Shown here in pieces: positions 35,956 through 44,715 of a DNA stretch of 64,000 bases. The DNA is from CAZXYS01 sp964645005 (GTDB lineage Bacteria; Bacteroidota; Ignavibacteria; Kapaibacteriales; UBA2268). Below the pieces are notes generated by a model. That model did not search any database, was not told where the DNA came from, and saw nothing but the letters and a program-made list of their open reading frames with translations. How positions within the stretch are numbered: position 1 is the stretch's first letter; each line of letters begins with the position of its first letter. The stretch is from the NCBI GenBank assembly GCA_964645005.1, contig CAZXYS010000002.1, positions 128,274 to 192,273 on the forward strand, in the 5' to 3' direction. Made by a program: the position numbers and the translations under genes.

Positions 35956-37341
35956 ATGATAAAAAATATTCTTATTCTTTTTAGTATCTTCTTCTTATTT
36001 TTAGCTCAAAACTCTTACTCTGGTTCTTGGAAGGAAATAGACCGACATGTTGTTGAGAAAGGTGATGCAATCTACGGTTTACCTTTTGAAGCGATTGATT
36101 GTTTTGACAATAAAAATTGTATTGCTGTAGGCAATTTAGGTCTTTCAATGCCTGTTGACAGACATACCTATGATGGAGGATATACCTGGTCGACAACATT
36201 AATAGATACAGTAAAAAATCATTATAATCCGGACAGTACTATAGATTGGACATATCACCCACCCCGAATTCAGGAAGTAGAATATGTTAGTTCGGATTTG
36301 TGTATAGCGATAGCTGACACAGGATATTACTATCGTTCAACTGACAGTTTGAAAACCTGGGAAAAAGGTCAACTTGAAGGAGTCGAATTAAGGTGTGAAA
36401 ATATTGAATTTTATGATGATGAGTTTGGAGGTATAGTAACTACTTATAAGCTATTTCTAACAACTAATGGAGGTAAAGACTGGTTCAATCCTGATTTCAA
36501 TTTGTCAAAGCAAAAAATGCCAAATGTTTTAGTTGATATTAGTATACCTAATCCTAATAAAATAGTATGTTTAGCTTCTAACAATATTGGAGATAATTAT
36601 TTTGAGTATACCATCATATCCAATGATAGCGGAAAAACATGGAATATGAATAGTAAATTTTCAACAAGATTGAGAAAAATTAATTTCATAGATTCTTTGA
36701 ATGGATGGGCATGTGGTGGAAATCAAGAATATGAGTACTCTTCAACTTTTTATAGCACTATACTCCATACTACCGATGGAGGAAAAAACTGGAACATTCA
36801 ACTCGATACTATCTTGTATCCTGAAAAAAGAATTTTACAAATTTATTTTAAGGATAAAAAGCACGGAATAGCTCTAAATGGATGGAATCTTATCTGGAGA
36901 ACATCAGATGGGGGCAAAAACTGGGAAATTGACAGGTCAGCTTTAGATCAAAAAATAAATATTTTAAATGATATTGCTATGCTGGAAGGTAATAAATTAA
37001 TTGGTGTTTCCGATGATATTAGTATTTATAAATATACTGAAGGAACAAATATTGCATTTAATAATGATGTATCTAAAAACAAGATTAAGGTATATCCAAA
37101 TCCTGTAGAATCAAGCGGAGAGATAAATATAGAAATAATTAGTAAATTGTATTCTAAAGTTCGATTAGAACTTTACAATTCAGTAGGAAAAAAGATTAGC
37201 GAAACCTATAATTTTAAACAAGACAGCAGAATTAAAGAAATTAAATATTCTATTGATGATAATTTATCGGCTGGTGTTTATTTCCTGCATATTAAAATTG
37301 AAAGAGATAACATAGTTAAAAAGTTTATTATAACTGATTAA
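35956..37341 (+). CDS. T9SS-sorted secreted beta-propeller protein (Ycf48-like)
   Basis: 461 residues. It has a signal peptide (MIKNILILFSIFFLFLAQNSYS) and repeated blades with the Ycf48/BNR-type pattern TTNGGKDWFNP, SNDSGKTWNM, TTDGGKNWNIQ and TSDGGKNWEID. A type A sorting domain begins at KVYPNPVESSGEINI and ends with AGVYFLHIKIERDNIVKKFIITD. Like the product of 14845, it is probably displayed at the surface. The gene is AT-rich and lies in a stretch with the C8-tract gene. Confidence 0.85.
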   Translation: MIKNILILFSIFFLFLAQNSYSGSWKEIDRHVVEKGDAIYGLPFEAIDCFDNKNCIAVGNLGLSMPVDRHTYDGGYTWSTTLIDTVKNHYNPDSTIDWTYHPPRIQEVEYVSSDLCIAIADTGYYYRSTDSLKTWEKGQLEGVELRCENIEFYDDEFGGIVTTYKLFLTTNGGKDWFNPDFNLSKQKMPNVLVDISIPNPNKIVCLASNNIGDNYFEYTIISNDSGKTWNMNSKFSTRLRKINFIDSLNGWACGGNQEYEYSSTFYSTILHTTDGGKNWNIQLDTILYPEKRILQIYFKDKKHGIALNGWNLIWRTSDGGKNWEIDRSALDQKINILNDIAMLEGNKLIGVSDDISIYKYTEGTNIAFNNDVSKNKIKVYPNPVESSGEINIEIISKLYSKVRLELYNSVGKKISETYNFKQDSRIKEIKYSIDDNLSAGVYFLHIKIERDNIVKKFIITD

Positions 37342-37355
37342 AATATTAGACAAAA

Positions 37356-37838
37356 TCACATATACCTCCTCAGCAGTTCCCTGAACACCTCTACCGGCAG
37401 CGCGTGTCCGAAGTCCTCCTCGACGACGAAGTAGTTCTTGTAGTCGTGATCGACGAGGAATTTCTTGGTGCGCTCGGGGTCGATGACGTCGTCGTGTTTG
37501 CCGAGGAAGATCACCTTTTGGGGGGAGTTTTTCGGGTATTCGACTTTGACGTCGATGGCGCGGGAATGCAGCGCCGGGTTGAATAAGTATGCCGGGATGT
37601 TGAACTGCGACGATAAGTAAAAGCCCATGAAGCCGCCGAATGAACTGCCGACGATGCCGTCTATGCGCAGCTTCCTGATCCGCTCGCAGAGGGAATCGAA
37701 AAGCTGCGTCGAGCCCTCGGATGCGTAATAGTCCAGCTTCGGTGCGATGACCGCCAGCCCGAATCCGTTTTCGAGTATAGCAATTTTTTCTTCGTTCGGT
37801 TTTGAGTCAAGTCCGTGTAAATATAGTATTTTCTTCAT
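37356..37838 (-). CDS. YqiA/UPF0227-like alpha/beta-hydrolase esterase
   Basis: 160 residues, short for an alpha/beta hydrolase but right for this family. LYLHGLDSKP forms the oxyanion region, GSSFGGFMG the nucleophile elbow with Ser, KHDDVIDPE carries the acid, and EEDFGHALP the His. It starts 17 bases after the stop of the upstream acyl-CoA dehydrogenase on the same strand, so the two may be co-transcribed. Substrate unknown; a general esterase or thioesterase activity is the usual annotation. Confidence 0.8.
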   Translation of the reverse strand: MKKILYLHGLDSKPNEEKIAILENGFGLAVIAPKLDYYASEGSTQLFDSLCERIRKLRIDGIVGSSFGGFMGFYLSSQFNIPAYLFNPALHSRAIDVKVEYPKNSPQKVIFLGKHDDVIDPERTKKFLVDHDYKNYFVVEEDFGHALPVEVFRELLRRYM

Positions 37839-37854
37839 AGTGTCCTGCTTGTTA

Positions 37855-39018
37855 TCAACGAAATGCCTGTATTCCCGTTATGTCCTGTCCGAGTACGAGG
37901 GTGTGTATGTCGTAAGTACCCTCGTAAGTGTTGACGGATTCGAGGTTTGCTGCGTGCCGCATGACGGGGTACTCGCTGAGTATGCCGCTGGCGCCGTGGA
38001 TTTCTCTTGCGGTGCGGGCGCAATCGAGCGCTATCTGTACGTTGTTTCGCTTGCCCATGGATACCTGCTGCGGGCGTACTTTGCCTTCGTCCATGAGTCT
38101 GCCGAGGCGGTATGCAAGCAACTGGGCTTTGGTTATTTCCGTGAGCATGTCCGCAAGCTTCTGCTGCGTAATCTGGAATGAGCCTATGGGCTTGCCGAAT
38201 TGTATCCTCGTCTTGGCATGCTGGACAGAAGAGTCGTAAACGCTCATCGCGGCGCCGACAGCGCCCCAGACTATGCCGAACCGCGCTTGGTTCAGACAGC
38301 TAAGGGGTCCCTTCAGACCTTTTACTGTCAGCATATTTTCTTCGGGGACTTCAACGTCTTCCATGATGAGCTCGGATGTGACGGAAGCGCGCAGGGAATG
38401 CTTGCCCTTCATCTCCGGCGCTGAAAAGCCTTTCATACCCTTCTCGACGAGGAAGCCGTGGACTTCGCCGTCAACTTTTGCCCAAACGACGGCGACGTCG
38501 GCGATAGAGCCGTTAGTTATCCACATTTTTGTTCCGTTGAGCAGGTAGCCGCCGTCTATTTTCTTAGCGTTGGCGATCATGCCTCCGGGGTCGGAGCCGA
38601 AATCGGGTTCCGTAAGTCCGAAGCAGCCGATGGCTTTGCCGGTAGTGAGTTTTGGCAGCCATTTTCTTTTTTGATCTTCGGTGCCGTATTTATTTATAGG
38701 GTACATAACAAGAGAATTCTGAACCGAAGCGAACGAGCGGACGCCTGAATCGCCGCGCTCGAGTTCCTGCATTGCCAGTCCGTAAACGGTATGATTTAAG
38801 CCGTGACCGCCGTACTCTTCGGGGATGTAAATGCCGAAACAGCCCATTTCCGCCATTTTGGGGATGGTTTCCATTGGGTAGGTACCGTCTTGGTAATGCT
38901 TTTCGATGATTGGAACTACTTCGTTCTCGGTGAAGTCCCTTACGGTGTCGCGTACCATTTTTTCTTCGCCGGACAAGAGTTCTTCAAGGTTCAAATAATC
39001 AACGCCGGTAAATGCCAT
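37855..39018 (-). CDS. Glutaryl-CoA dehydrogenase-like acyl-CoA dehydrogenase
   Basis: 387 residues, normal for the acyl-CoA dehydrogenase family. FAD-binding and family motifs include GCFGLTEPDFGSDPGGM, GYLLNGTKMWITNGS, TRIQFGKPIGSFQITQQKLADM and RTAREIHGASGILSEYPVMRH. The catalytic Glu is in NTYEGTYDIHTLVLG. The spacing SVQNSLVMYPINKYG and the YEGT-DIH signature resemble glutaryl-CoA dehydrogenases, which oxidise and decarboxylate glutaryl-CoA to crotonyl-CoA in lysine and tryptophan breakdown. A related short-chain enzyme is possible. It is divergent from nusA with 223 bases between starts. Confidence 0.87.
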   Translation of the reverse strand: MAFTGVDYLNLEELLSGEEKMVRDTVRDFTENEVVPIIEKHYQDGTYPMETIPKMAEMGCFGIYIPEEYGGHGLNHTVYGLAMQELERGDSGVRSFASVQNSLVMYPINKYGTEDQKRKWLPKLTTGKAIGCFGLTEPDFGSDPGGMIANAKKIDGGYLLNGTKMWITNGSIADVAVVWAKVDGEVHGFLVEKGMKGFSAPEMKGKHSLRASVTSELIMEDVEVPEENMLTVKGLKGPLSCLNQARFGIVWGAVGAAMSVYDSSVQHAKTRIQFGKPIGSFQITQQKLADMLTEITKAQLLAYRLGRLMDEGKVRPQQVSMGKRNNVQIALDCARTAREIHGASGILSEYPVMRHAANLESVNTYEGTYDIHTLVLGQDITGIQAFR

Positions 39019-39143
39019 ATTTTCTCCTGATTTTTAAATTTATCAATAAATAAAGTAAGTGTTCGTTTTAGCTAACAGTTATTGTATTGAATGAGTAAAG
39101 ACGATTTTATTTTATGATAAAATATTAAAATAAATTTATAGTC

Positions 39144-39174
39144 TTTGCTTTATAAATAAAACTTCTTATTTTTG
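39144..39174 (+). promoter_or_regulatory. Bacteroidota-type promoter for nusA
   Basis: TTTG (39144-39147), 19 bases, TATTTTTG (39167-39174): an exact TTTG-N19-TAnnTTTG match. The predicted start is near 39180, about 60 bases before the ATG, and a hairpin with a T-run follows directly. Confidence 0.7.
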
Positions 39175-39185
39175 TAATTGTATTC

Positions 39186-39206
39186 GGGCTGAGTAGCCCT
39201 TTTTTT
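39186..39206 (+). terminator. Terminator-like hairpin in the nusA leader
   Basis: GGGCT-GAGT-AGCCC forms a 5-bp GC-rich stem followed by seven T. It lies between the predicted promoter and the nusA ATG at 39242. No plus-strand gene ends upstream (the neighbour is divergent), so it may act as a leader attenuator. Confidence 0.55.
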
Positions 39207-39241
39207 ATTCATTGTAATCCAAAACATTGGTAAATAAAATC

Positions 39242-40900
39242 ATGGCAAGACGCAAAAAAGGACATCAGATTGACAAGAAAGGCATAGTAGATGCCTTTTC
39301 CGAAATGGCTAAGACCAAAAATATTGACAGAGACCTGTTGCAGGGTATCCTGGAGGAGACTCTGTCGATGCTTATCCATAAGAAATATGGTCCGGAGGCG
39401 GACTTTGAGATAATTGTGAATATGGATAAGGGGGATATCGAAGTATATCTCATGAGAACTATCGTAGAAGAAGTCGAGAACCCCGAGAAGGAAATATCCA
39501 TGCAGGAAGTGCAGGAGCGTTCAAGTGACGATAGTTTGGAAATTGGCGATGAGTTCATCGAAGAGATAACGCTTGAGAATATATCGGATAATTTCGGAAG
39601 AAGACTGATAACGCTTGCCTCGCAGAATCTTAACCAGAGGATAAGAGAAGTCGAAAAAGATAATATTTATAATGAATATATTCAGAAACTCGGCGAAATA
39701 ATAATCGGCGAGATATATCAGATACGGCGGAATGACATTCTCGTGATGCATAATAAGGTGGAAATGAGAATGCCAAGGGAAGAGCAAATCCCAAATGAGC
39801 CGTATCGCTATAAGAAAAATCAGACAATTAAAGCGATAATCAAGGAAGTCAAGCGATCGGGAATGTCCGGTCAGCCGGATATAATTCTATCGAGGGCTTC
39901 CGAAGAGTTTCTGGCGAGACTTTTCGAGATCGAGATACCTGAAATATATGACGGTATAATTCAGATAAAAGGTATAGCGCGCGATCCGGGCGAACGCTCG
40001 AAGGTGGCGGTCGTTTCGTTCGATGACAGGGTGGATCCTGTCGGCGCCTGTGTCGGCATGAAGGGGATAAGAATCCATTCGATAGTACGCGAGTTGAATA
40101 ATGAGAATATCGATCTTATTCAATTTGCTGAGCACTCGGAGACATTTATTTCAAGAGCTCTTTCACCGGCTAAAGTTAAAGAAATAAAAATACAGGAAGA
40201 AACGCGGACAGCCTCTGTAATAGTCCCGGATGATCAGGTATCTTTGGCTATTGGTAAGAATGGTCAGAATGTACGGCTTGCATCAAAATTGACCGGCTAT
40301 TCATTGACATTGATCAAAGAAGGCGGCGAGGATATTGATCTGACGGAATTCAAGGAAGAGCTGGGTTACGATCTTTACAAAGCCCTGACTGACGCACAGA
40401 TTGAAACCGCAAGAGATTTCCTTGAAGCCGATCCCGAGTTCTTGCTTTCAATCAAGGGGATGACAAAGGATCTGCTTTTGGAGATGCGCCAGATCATGTT
40501 GACTGAGTTCGAAGAAGATGAATCGGACGAGTATATCCAGGAATTGAACGCTATTGAAGATCATAATAAATTTCTGCAGGAGTTGAAGGAAGAATCCGAC
40601 GAGAAACAAAATAATACTGAGGAAGAAAGTAAGTCAGAAACAAAAGAGAAATCAGAAACAAAAGGGAAATCAGAAACAAAAGGGAAATCAGAAACAAAAG
40701 GGAAATCAGATACAAAAGGGAAATCAGATACAAAAGGGAAATCAGAAACAAAAGGGAAATCAGAAACAAAAGGGAAATCAGATACAAAAGGGAAATCAGA
40801 TACAAAAGGGAAATCAGAAACAAAAGGGAAAGGAACTAAGAAAACCAAAAAATCCAAAAAAGATGAGAAAAGTGAACAAAGTGAAAAGGTAGATAATTAA
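39242..40900 (+). CDS. nusA: Transcription termination/antitermination factor NusA with a repetitive tail
   Basis: About 552 residues from ATG 39242 (MARRKKGHQ). Order: N-terminal RNA-polymerase-binding domain, S1 (IGEIYQIRRNDILVMHNKVEMRMPREE), KH1 and KH2 (GMKGIRIHSIVRELNNENIDLI; LAIGKNGQNVRLASKLTGY), then an acidic helical segment. The last ~95 residues contain eleven 6-residue units (KSETKG/KSDTKG) encoded by an 18-bp tandem repeat at 40631-40828, followed by a KKTKKSKK basic tail. NusA binds RNA polymerase and modulates pausing, termination and antitermination. It heads the run with infB, rbfA, truB, ribF, rpsO and pnp. The usual upstream rimP is absent here. Confidence 0.95.
   Translation: MARRKKGHQIDKKGIVDAFSEMAKTKNIDRDLLQGILEETLSMLIHKKYGPEADFEIIVNMDKGDIEVYLMRTIVEEVENPEKEISMQEVQERSSDDSLEIGDEFIEEITLENISDNFGRRLITLASQNLNQRIREVEKDNIYNEYIQKLGEIIIGEIYQIRRNDILVMHNKVEMRMPREEQIPNEPYRYKKNQTIKAIIKEVKRSGMSGQPDIILSRASEEFLARLFEIEIPEIYDGIIQIKGIARDPGERSKVAVVSFDDRVDPVGACVGMKGIRIHSIVRELNNENIDLIQFAEHSETFISRALSPAKVKEIKIQEETRTASVIVPDDQVSLAIGKNGQNVRLASKLTGYSLTLIKEGGEDIDLTEFKEELGYDLYKALTDAQIETARDFLEADPEFLLSIKGMTKDLLLEMRQIMLTEFEEDESDEYIQELNAIEDHNKFLQELKEESDEKQNNTEEESKSETKEKSETKGKSETKGKSETKGKSDTKGKSDTKGKSETKGKSETKGKSDTKGKSDTKGKSETKGKGTKKTKKSKKDEKSEQSEKVDN
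40631..40828 (+). repeat. 18-bp tandem repeat, 11 units, inside nusA
   Basis: Eleven 18-base units encode KSETKG or KSDTKG. Unit order by the variable residue is E,E,E,E,D,D,E,E,D,D,E; the first unit differs slightly (AAGTCA... and GAG). Units 3-6 and 7-10 are identical 72-base blocks, a sign of a recent block duplication. Confidence 0.95.
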
Positions 40901-40940
40901 ATAATTTTTTAATTAATATTTTCAATAAAAACATAAATAT

Positions 40941-43900
40941 ATGGCAGCTACAAAAAATATAAAACTCTTTAAATTGGCTTCCGAGATAAATATTGGCAAG
41001 GATGCTATAGTGGATTATCTTCAGAAGAAGGGATTCGACATAGTTAATAAACCTACTAGTCAATTGACACCGGATATGGTGGAAGCTGTTTATGATAAGT
41101 TCAAAAGGGAACGCAGGGCTGCTGAAGTTCAACGAGAAAAGTTGGAGAAGCACAGGCAGTTTAGACGCAGTGTTTCTAAGGATACTAATAAAAAAGATAA
41201 GGCTGCGGAAGCTAAAGCAGAGCCGGAAACCGAGAAGAAAGCTTCCGAAAAAGCACCTGAACCTGAAGTTAAGAAGGAAGAAAAAGTTAAAGAGCAGGAA
41301 CCGGTTGCTGAAGAAACCCAAAAAGAGGCTGCCGAACCAATAGAAGATAAGGAAAAGAAAGCCAAAAAACCTGAGAAAAAGGCTGAAGAAGTTGAGGTTA
41401 AAGAAGAAAAACCTGCTGAAACCGTAAAAGAGGAAGAACCTCAAGCAGAGGAAGTTGAAGCTAAGAAAGAGGAAGAAAAACATGCTAAACATGCAGTAAA
41501 GAAAAAAGAAACCAAAGCCAAGACAGGTAAACCGAAGAAGAAAGAGGAAGAACCTGAGAAAGTAGAAGAAAAAGTAGAAGCGAAGAAAGAAGTTAAACCT
41601 GCTGCTAAAAAGGAGAAACCTAAACAAGAGAAACCTGAAGCAGGAAAAAAAGCTGAAGAAAAGCTTGAAGCTGAAAAGGAATCTGAGCAGGAAGTTGAAG
41701 AAGTTGAGGATAAAGAAGCTCCAACGAAGAGACGTAAGAAGAAAAAGCGGCTTGTTGAGGTTGATCTTGACAGCGAATTTGATGATGTAAATCTTAGGGG
41801 GCTCAAAGTTGTAGGCAAAATTGAATTAGGAGAAGAAAAGCAAAGAAGTGCTAAAGGAAAAAAGCGGAAAGAATCAGAAGAGGATGTAAGAGATAAAACA
41901 AGAAAAGCTAAAGCAAAGAAAAAGGATAGGAAGAAAAAAGAAGAAGTCAAAGCTAAAGAAGAACAACCAAAACCACCAAAAGATAAAAAAGAAGAGAAAA
42001 AGAAGCGGAAACGTAAGAAGTCTATTCGTGAGCAGATAAGCCAGGAAGATGTGGAAAAAGCGATCAAAGAGACGATGGCAGGCATGGAAAGCCATCATCA
42101 GGCAAGTCAGAGAACAAAATTCAGACAGAAAAAGAAGGCGGAAAGAGCGGAAAAAGAACAGAAATTATCCGAAGAGAAGGAAAAAGAATCTCATAGACTG
42201 CAGTTAACGGAATTCGTTACAACGAGCGATCTGGCGAATTTGATGAATGTCGGTGCCAACGAAATTATTGTCAAATGTATGAAACTGGGATTGATGGTGA
42301 CTATCAATCAGCGATTGGATAAGGATACGATAGCTTTGATCGCAGATGACTATGGATACGAGGTGGAATTCGTCGATCAGAAGTCCTTCGAAATGATTGA
42401 TGAAGAAGAGGATGTGGAAGAGAATCTTGAGCCGAGATCGCCGATAGTTACCATTATGGGGCACGTTGACCACGGAAAGACTTCATTGCTGGACTTCATT
42501 CGAAGAGAAAACGTAGTCGCCGGCGAAGCAGGCGGAATTACACAGCATATTGCGGCTTATCGCGTCGAGCTTCCTGAAGAAAAATATATCACATTTCTGG
42601 ATACACCCGGTCACGAGGCATTTACTGCTATGAGGGCACGAGGTGCGCAGATAACGGATATTGTCGTGCTGGTTGTTGCTGCTGATGACAGCGTCATGCC
42701 GCAGACACTCGAGGCTATCAGCCATGCCCAGGCAGCTAAAGTGCCGATAGTGGTGGCTATTAACAAAATTGACAAACCGGATGCAAATCCTGACAGGATC
42801 AAGCAGCAATTAGCTGATCAGAGTATATTAGTCGAGGATTGGGGCGGTTCATTCCAGAGTGTTGAATTATCAGCCAAATCCGGCGACAATGTGGATCAAT
42901 TGCTCGATAAGATACTGCTTGAGTCCGAAATGCTCGAATTAAAGGCAGATCCGGTCAGGAAAGCGCGGGGTGTGGTAATAGAATCGCATATGTCCAAAGG
43001 CATGGGGAATATTGCGACTGTAATCGTACAAAAGGGTACCCTGCATATCGGCGATACGTTCGTGTCGGGAATATACTCCGGTAAGGTGAGGGCTATGTTT
43101 GACGAGCGCGGCAAGAAGGTTGACATAGCCGGTCCGAGTATACCTGTTGGCGTTGTTGGATTTGACGGATTGCCTGAAGCGGGTGATATTCTTACATCGA
43201 CGGATAATGAGTCAGAAGCCCGACGTATTGCCAATGAACGACAGCAGCTCAGACGCGAGCAGGAACTCAGACAGATACGGCATATTACTCTTGACGATAT
43301 TTCCAAGCAGATACAGATCGGCGGCATTAAAGATCTTAATCTTGTTATCAAAGGCGATGTTACGGGATCAGTCGAGGCACTCAGCGATTCATTAATGAAA
43401 CTTTCAACTGATGAAGTCCGCGTTCAGATACTGCATAAGAGTGTCGGAACAGTGAAAGAATCGGACGTTATGCTCGCAGCTGCTTCCGGCGGCGTTATCA
43501 TCGGATTTAATGTAGGTTCCACAGCTCAGTCGCGGAAAATAGCCGAGAGAGAATCTGTTGAAATTCGTGATTATAACATCATTTATGACTGTATCAATGA
43601 TGTTCAACTGGCTCTGGAAGGCTTGCTGACGCCGGATTACCAGGAAGAAGTTACATCCACTGTCGAAATTCGAAAAGTGTTCAAGATAAGCAAGCTCGGC
43701 AATGTCGCCGGTTGTTACGTGAAGGAAGGCAAGATTATACGCAATGATAAGGTAAGAGTGTTGCGTGACGGATTGTCGGTATATGATGGTTCGATTGATA
43801 CACTGAAGCGCGAGAAGGATGATGTCAAGGAAGTCGATCAGGGCTTTGAATGCGGCGTTCAGCTTGCCGGATTCAATGACATTAAGGAAGGCGACATTAT

Positions 43901-43952
43901 CGAAGGATACAAAGTCAAGGAAGTTAAGAGGACGCTGGAAAGCAGCCAGTAA
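40941..43952 (+). CDS. infB: Translation initiation factor IF-2
   Basis: 1003 residues. An IF2_N-like start (KLFKLASEINIGKDAIVDYL) precedes a ~350-residue Lys/Glu/Ala-rich linker, then a second IF2_N domain (LTEFVTTSDLANLMNVGANEII). The GTPase domain has GHVDHGKT (~507), DTPGHEAF, NKIDKPDAN and SAKSGDN, and beta-barrel domains II and IV close the protein. IF-2 places fMet-tRNA on the 30S subunit. The stop TAA at 43950-43952 uses the first two A of a dispersed palindromic element that starts at 43951. Confidence 0.95.
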   Translation: MAATKNIKLFKLASEINIGKDAIVDYLQKKGFDIVNKPTSQLTPDMVEAVYDKFKRERRAAEVQREKLEKHRQFRRSVSKDTNKKDKAAEAKAEPETEKKASEKAPEPEVKKEEKVKEQEPVAEETQKEAAEPIEDKEKKAKKPEKKAEEVEVKEEKPAETVKEEEPQAEEVEAKKEEEKHAKHAVKKKETKAKTGKPKKKEEEPEKVEEKVEAKKEVKPAAKKEKPKQEKPEAGKKAEEKLEAEKESEQEVEEVEDKEAPTKRRKKKKRLVEVDLDSEFDDVNLRGLKVVGKIELGEEKQRSAKGKKRKESEEDVRDKTRKAKAKKKDRKKKEEVKAKEEQPKPPKDKKEEKKKRKRKKSIREQISQEDVEKAIKETMAGMESHHQASQRTKFRQKKKAERAEKEQKLSEEKEKESHRLQLTEFVTTSDLANLMNVGANEIIVKCMKLGLMVTINQRLDKDTIALIADDYGYEVEFVDQKSFEMIDEEEDVEENLEPRSPIVTIMGHVDHGKTSLLDFIRRENVVAGEAGGITQHIAAYRVELPEEKYITFLDTPGHEAFTAMRARGAQITDIVVLVVAADDSVMPQTLEAISHAQAAKVPIVVAINKIDKPDANPDRIKQQLADQSILVEDWGGSFQSVELSAKSGDNVDQLLDKILLESEMLELKADPVRKARGVVIESHMSKGMGNIATVIVQKGTLHIGDTFVSGIYSGKVRAMFDERGKKVDIAGPSIPVGVVGFDGLPEAGDILTSTDNESEARRIANERQQLRREQELRQIRHITLDDISKQIQIGGIKDLNLVIKGDVTGSVEALSDSLMKLSTDEVRVQILHKSVGTVKESDVMLAAASGGVIIGFNVGSTAQSRKIAERESVEIRDYNIIYDCINDVQLALEGLLTPDYQEEVTSTVEIRKVFKISKLGNVAGCYVKEGKIIRNDKVRVLRDGLSVYDGSIDTLKREKDDVKEVDQGFECGVQLAGFNDIKEGDIIEGYKVKEVKRTLESSQ

Positions 43953-43990
43953 CCACCTTTTATCTCCTCCTTAGTAAGGAGGGGAAAGAA
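43951..43990. repeat. Dispersed palindromic element (AACCACC/AAGGAGG family) at the infB stop
   Basis: AACCACC is followed by CCTCCTT-AGT-AAGGAGG (43966-43982). Related to 7861-7948 and 62852-62918. The infB stop codon overlaps its first two bases. Next to it is TTAACGGTTAAGGGTT-like sequence at about 44026. Confidence 0.7.
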
Positions 43991-44072
43991 GAAATTGGGT
44001 AAAAGTTTATAATTAATGGCTAAAGGTTAACGGTTAAGGGTTGAAGTTAAGAAAAAAGTGATAGTCAAAGAT

Positions 44073-44100
44073 GTCATTGCGAGCGAAGCGAAGAAATCTC
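44073..44100. repeat. Dispersed ATTGCGAGCGAAGCGAAG element, copy 2
   Basis: Shares the 18-base core with 32921-32938 and lies 11 bases before the 49-bp element. Confidence 0.7.
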
Positions 44101-44111
44101 AAAGAAAAATA

Positions 44112-44160
44112 GATTCCTGCCCTGCTAAAGCAGAATCTAAAGACATTCGCAGGAATGACA
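44112..44160. repeat. Dispersed 49-bp element, copy 2
   Basis: Matches 22362-22410 with two differences over 49 bases. It lies in the infB-rbfA gap beside two other element types. Confidence 0.85.
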
Positions 44161-44222
44161 AAATCCTACAGTGAGTCCGCGGCGATAATAAAAGTAAAGA
44201 AATAATTGGAATGAAATAAGTT

Positions 44223-44576
44223 ATGTCAATACGAGCGCAAAAAGTATCAAGTCTTATAAAACAAGTTCTGGCACAGCCGATAACGGAACTGGCGCATGAA
44301 TATAGCGCCGGGCTGGCTACGGTCACTACAGTAAGAATGACGGAAGACCTTCAACATGCGAAAGTGTACGTCAGCGTTTACGGCGGTAAGATGAAACCGG
44401 CGGAATTTCTGACTGTGCTGGAAAAACATAATGGTCAGATCAGGTCTTACGTCGGAAGTAATGTCCGGCTGCGCTTTACGCCGGAAATCCGCTTCTTCCT
44501 CGATGATACGCTCGATCAGATGGAACATATCCAGAATCTGATCGATAAGGCAAGGAAGGAAGACGGCAGGGATTGA
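44223..44576 (+). CDS. rbfA: 30S ribosome-binding factor A
   Basis: 117 residues, KH-fold ribosome maturation factor that binds the 30S subunit near helix 1 of 16S rRNA. Matches include RAQKVSSLIKQVLAQPI at the start, VTTVRMTEDLQHAKVYVSVYG, and LRFTPEIRFFLDDTLDQMEHIQNLI. It sits in its usual place between infB and truB. Confidence 0.93.
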   Translation: MSIRAQKVSSLIKQVLAQPITELAHEYSAGLATVTTVRMTEDLQHAKVYVSVYGGKMKPAEFLTVLEKHNGQIRSYVGSNVRLRFTPEIRFFLDDTLDQMEHIQNLIDKARKEDGRD

Positions 44577-44715
44577 TTCAATTACGAATTAGGAATGAAG
44601 AAATGTCAGCATAGTGCAACTATGCGGAAGACGATCAATTTTTCCACCATTAGAAGCAGTATGAAAAGATGAGGACTTCATAAACTAACCTAAATTTATT
44701 ATCAAATCCATAGAA

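Noticed and set aside
40551..40857. Minus-strand ORFs rich in Phe/Leu/Ser opposite the end of nusA
   Set aside because: They are the reverse reading of the 18-bp nusA repeat.
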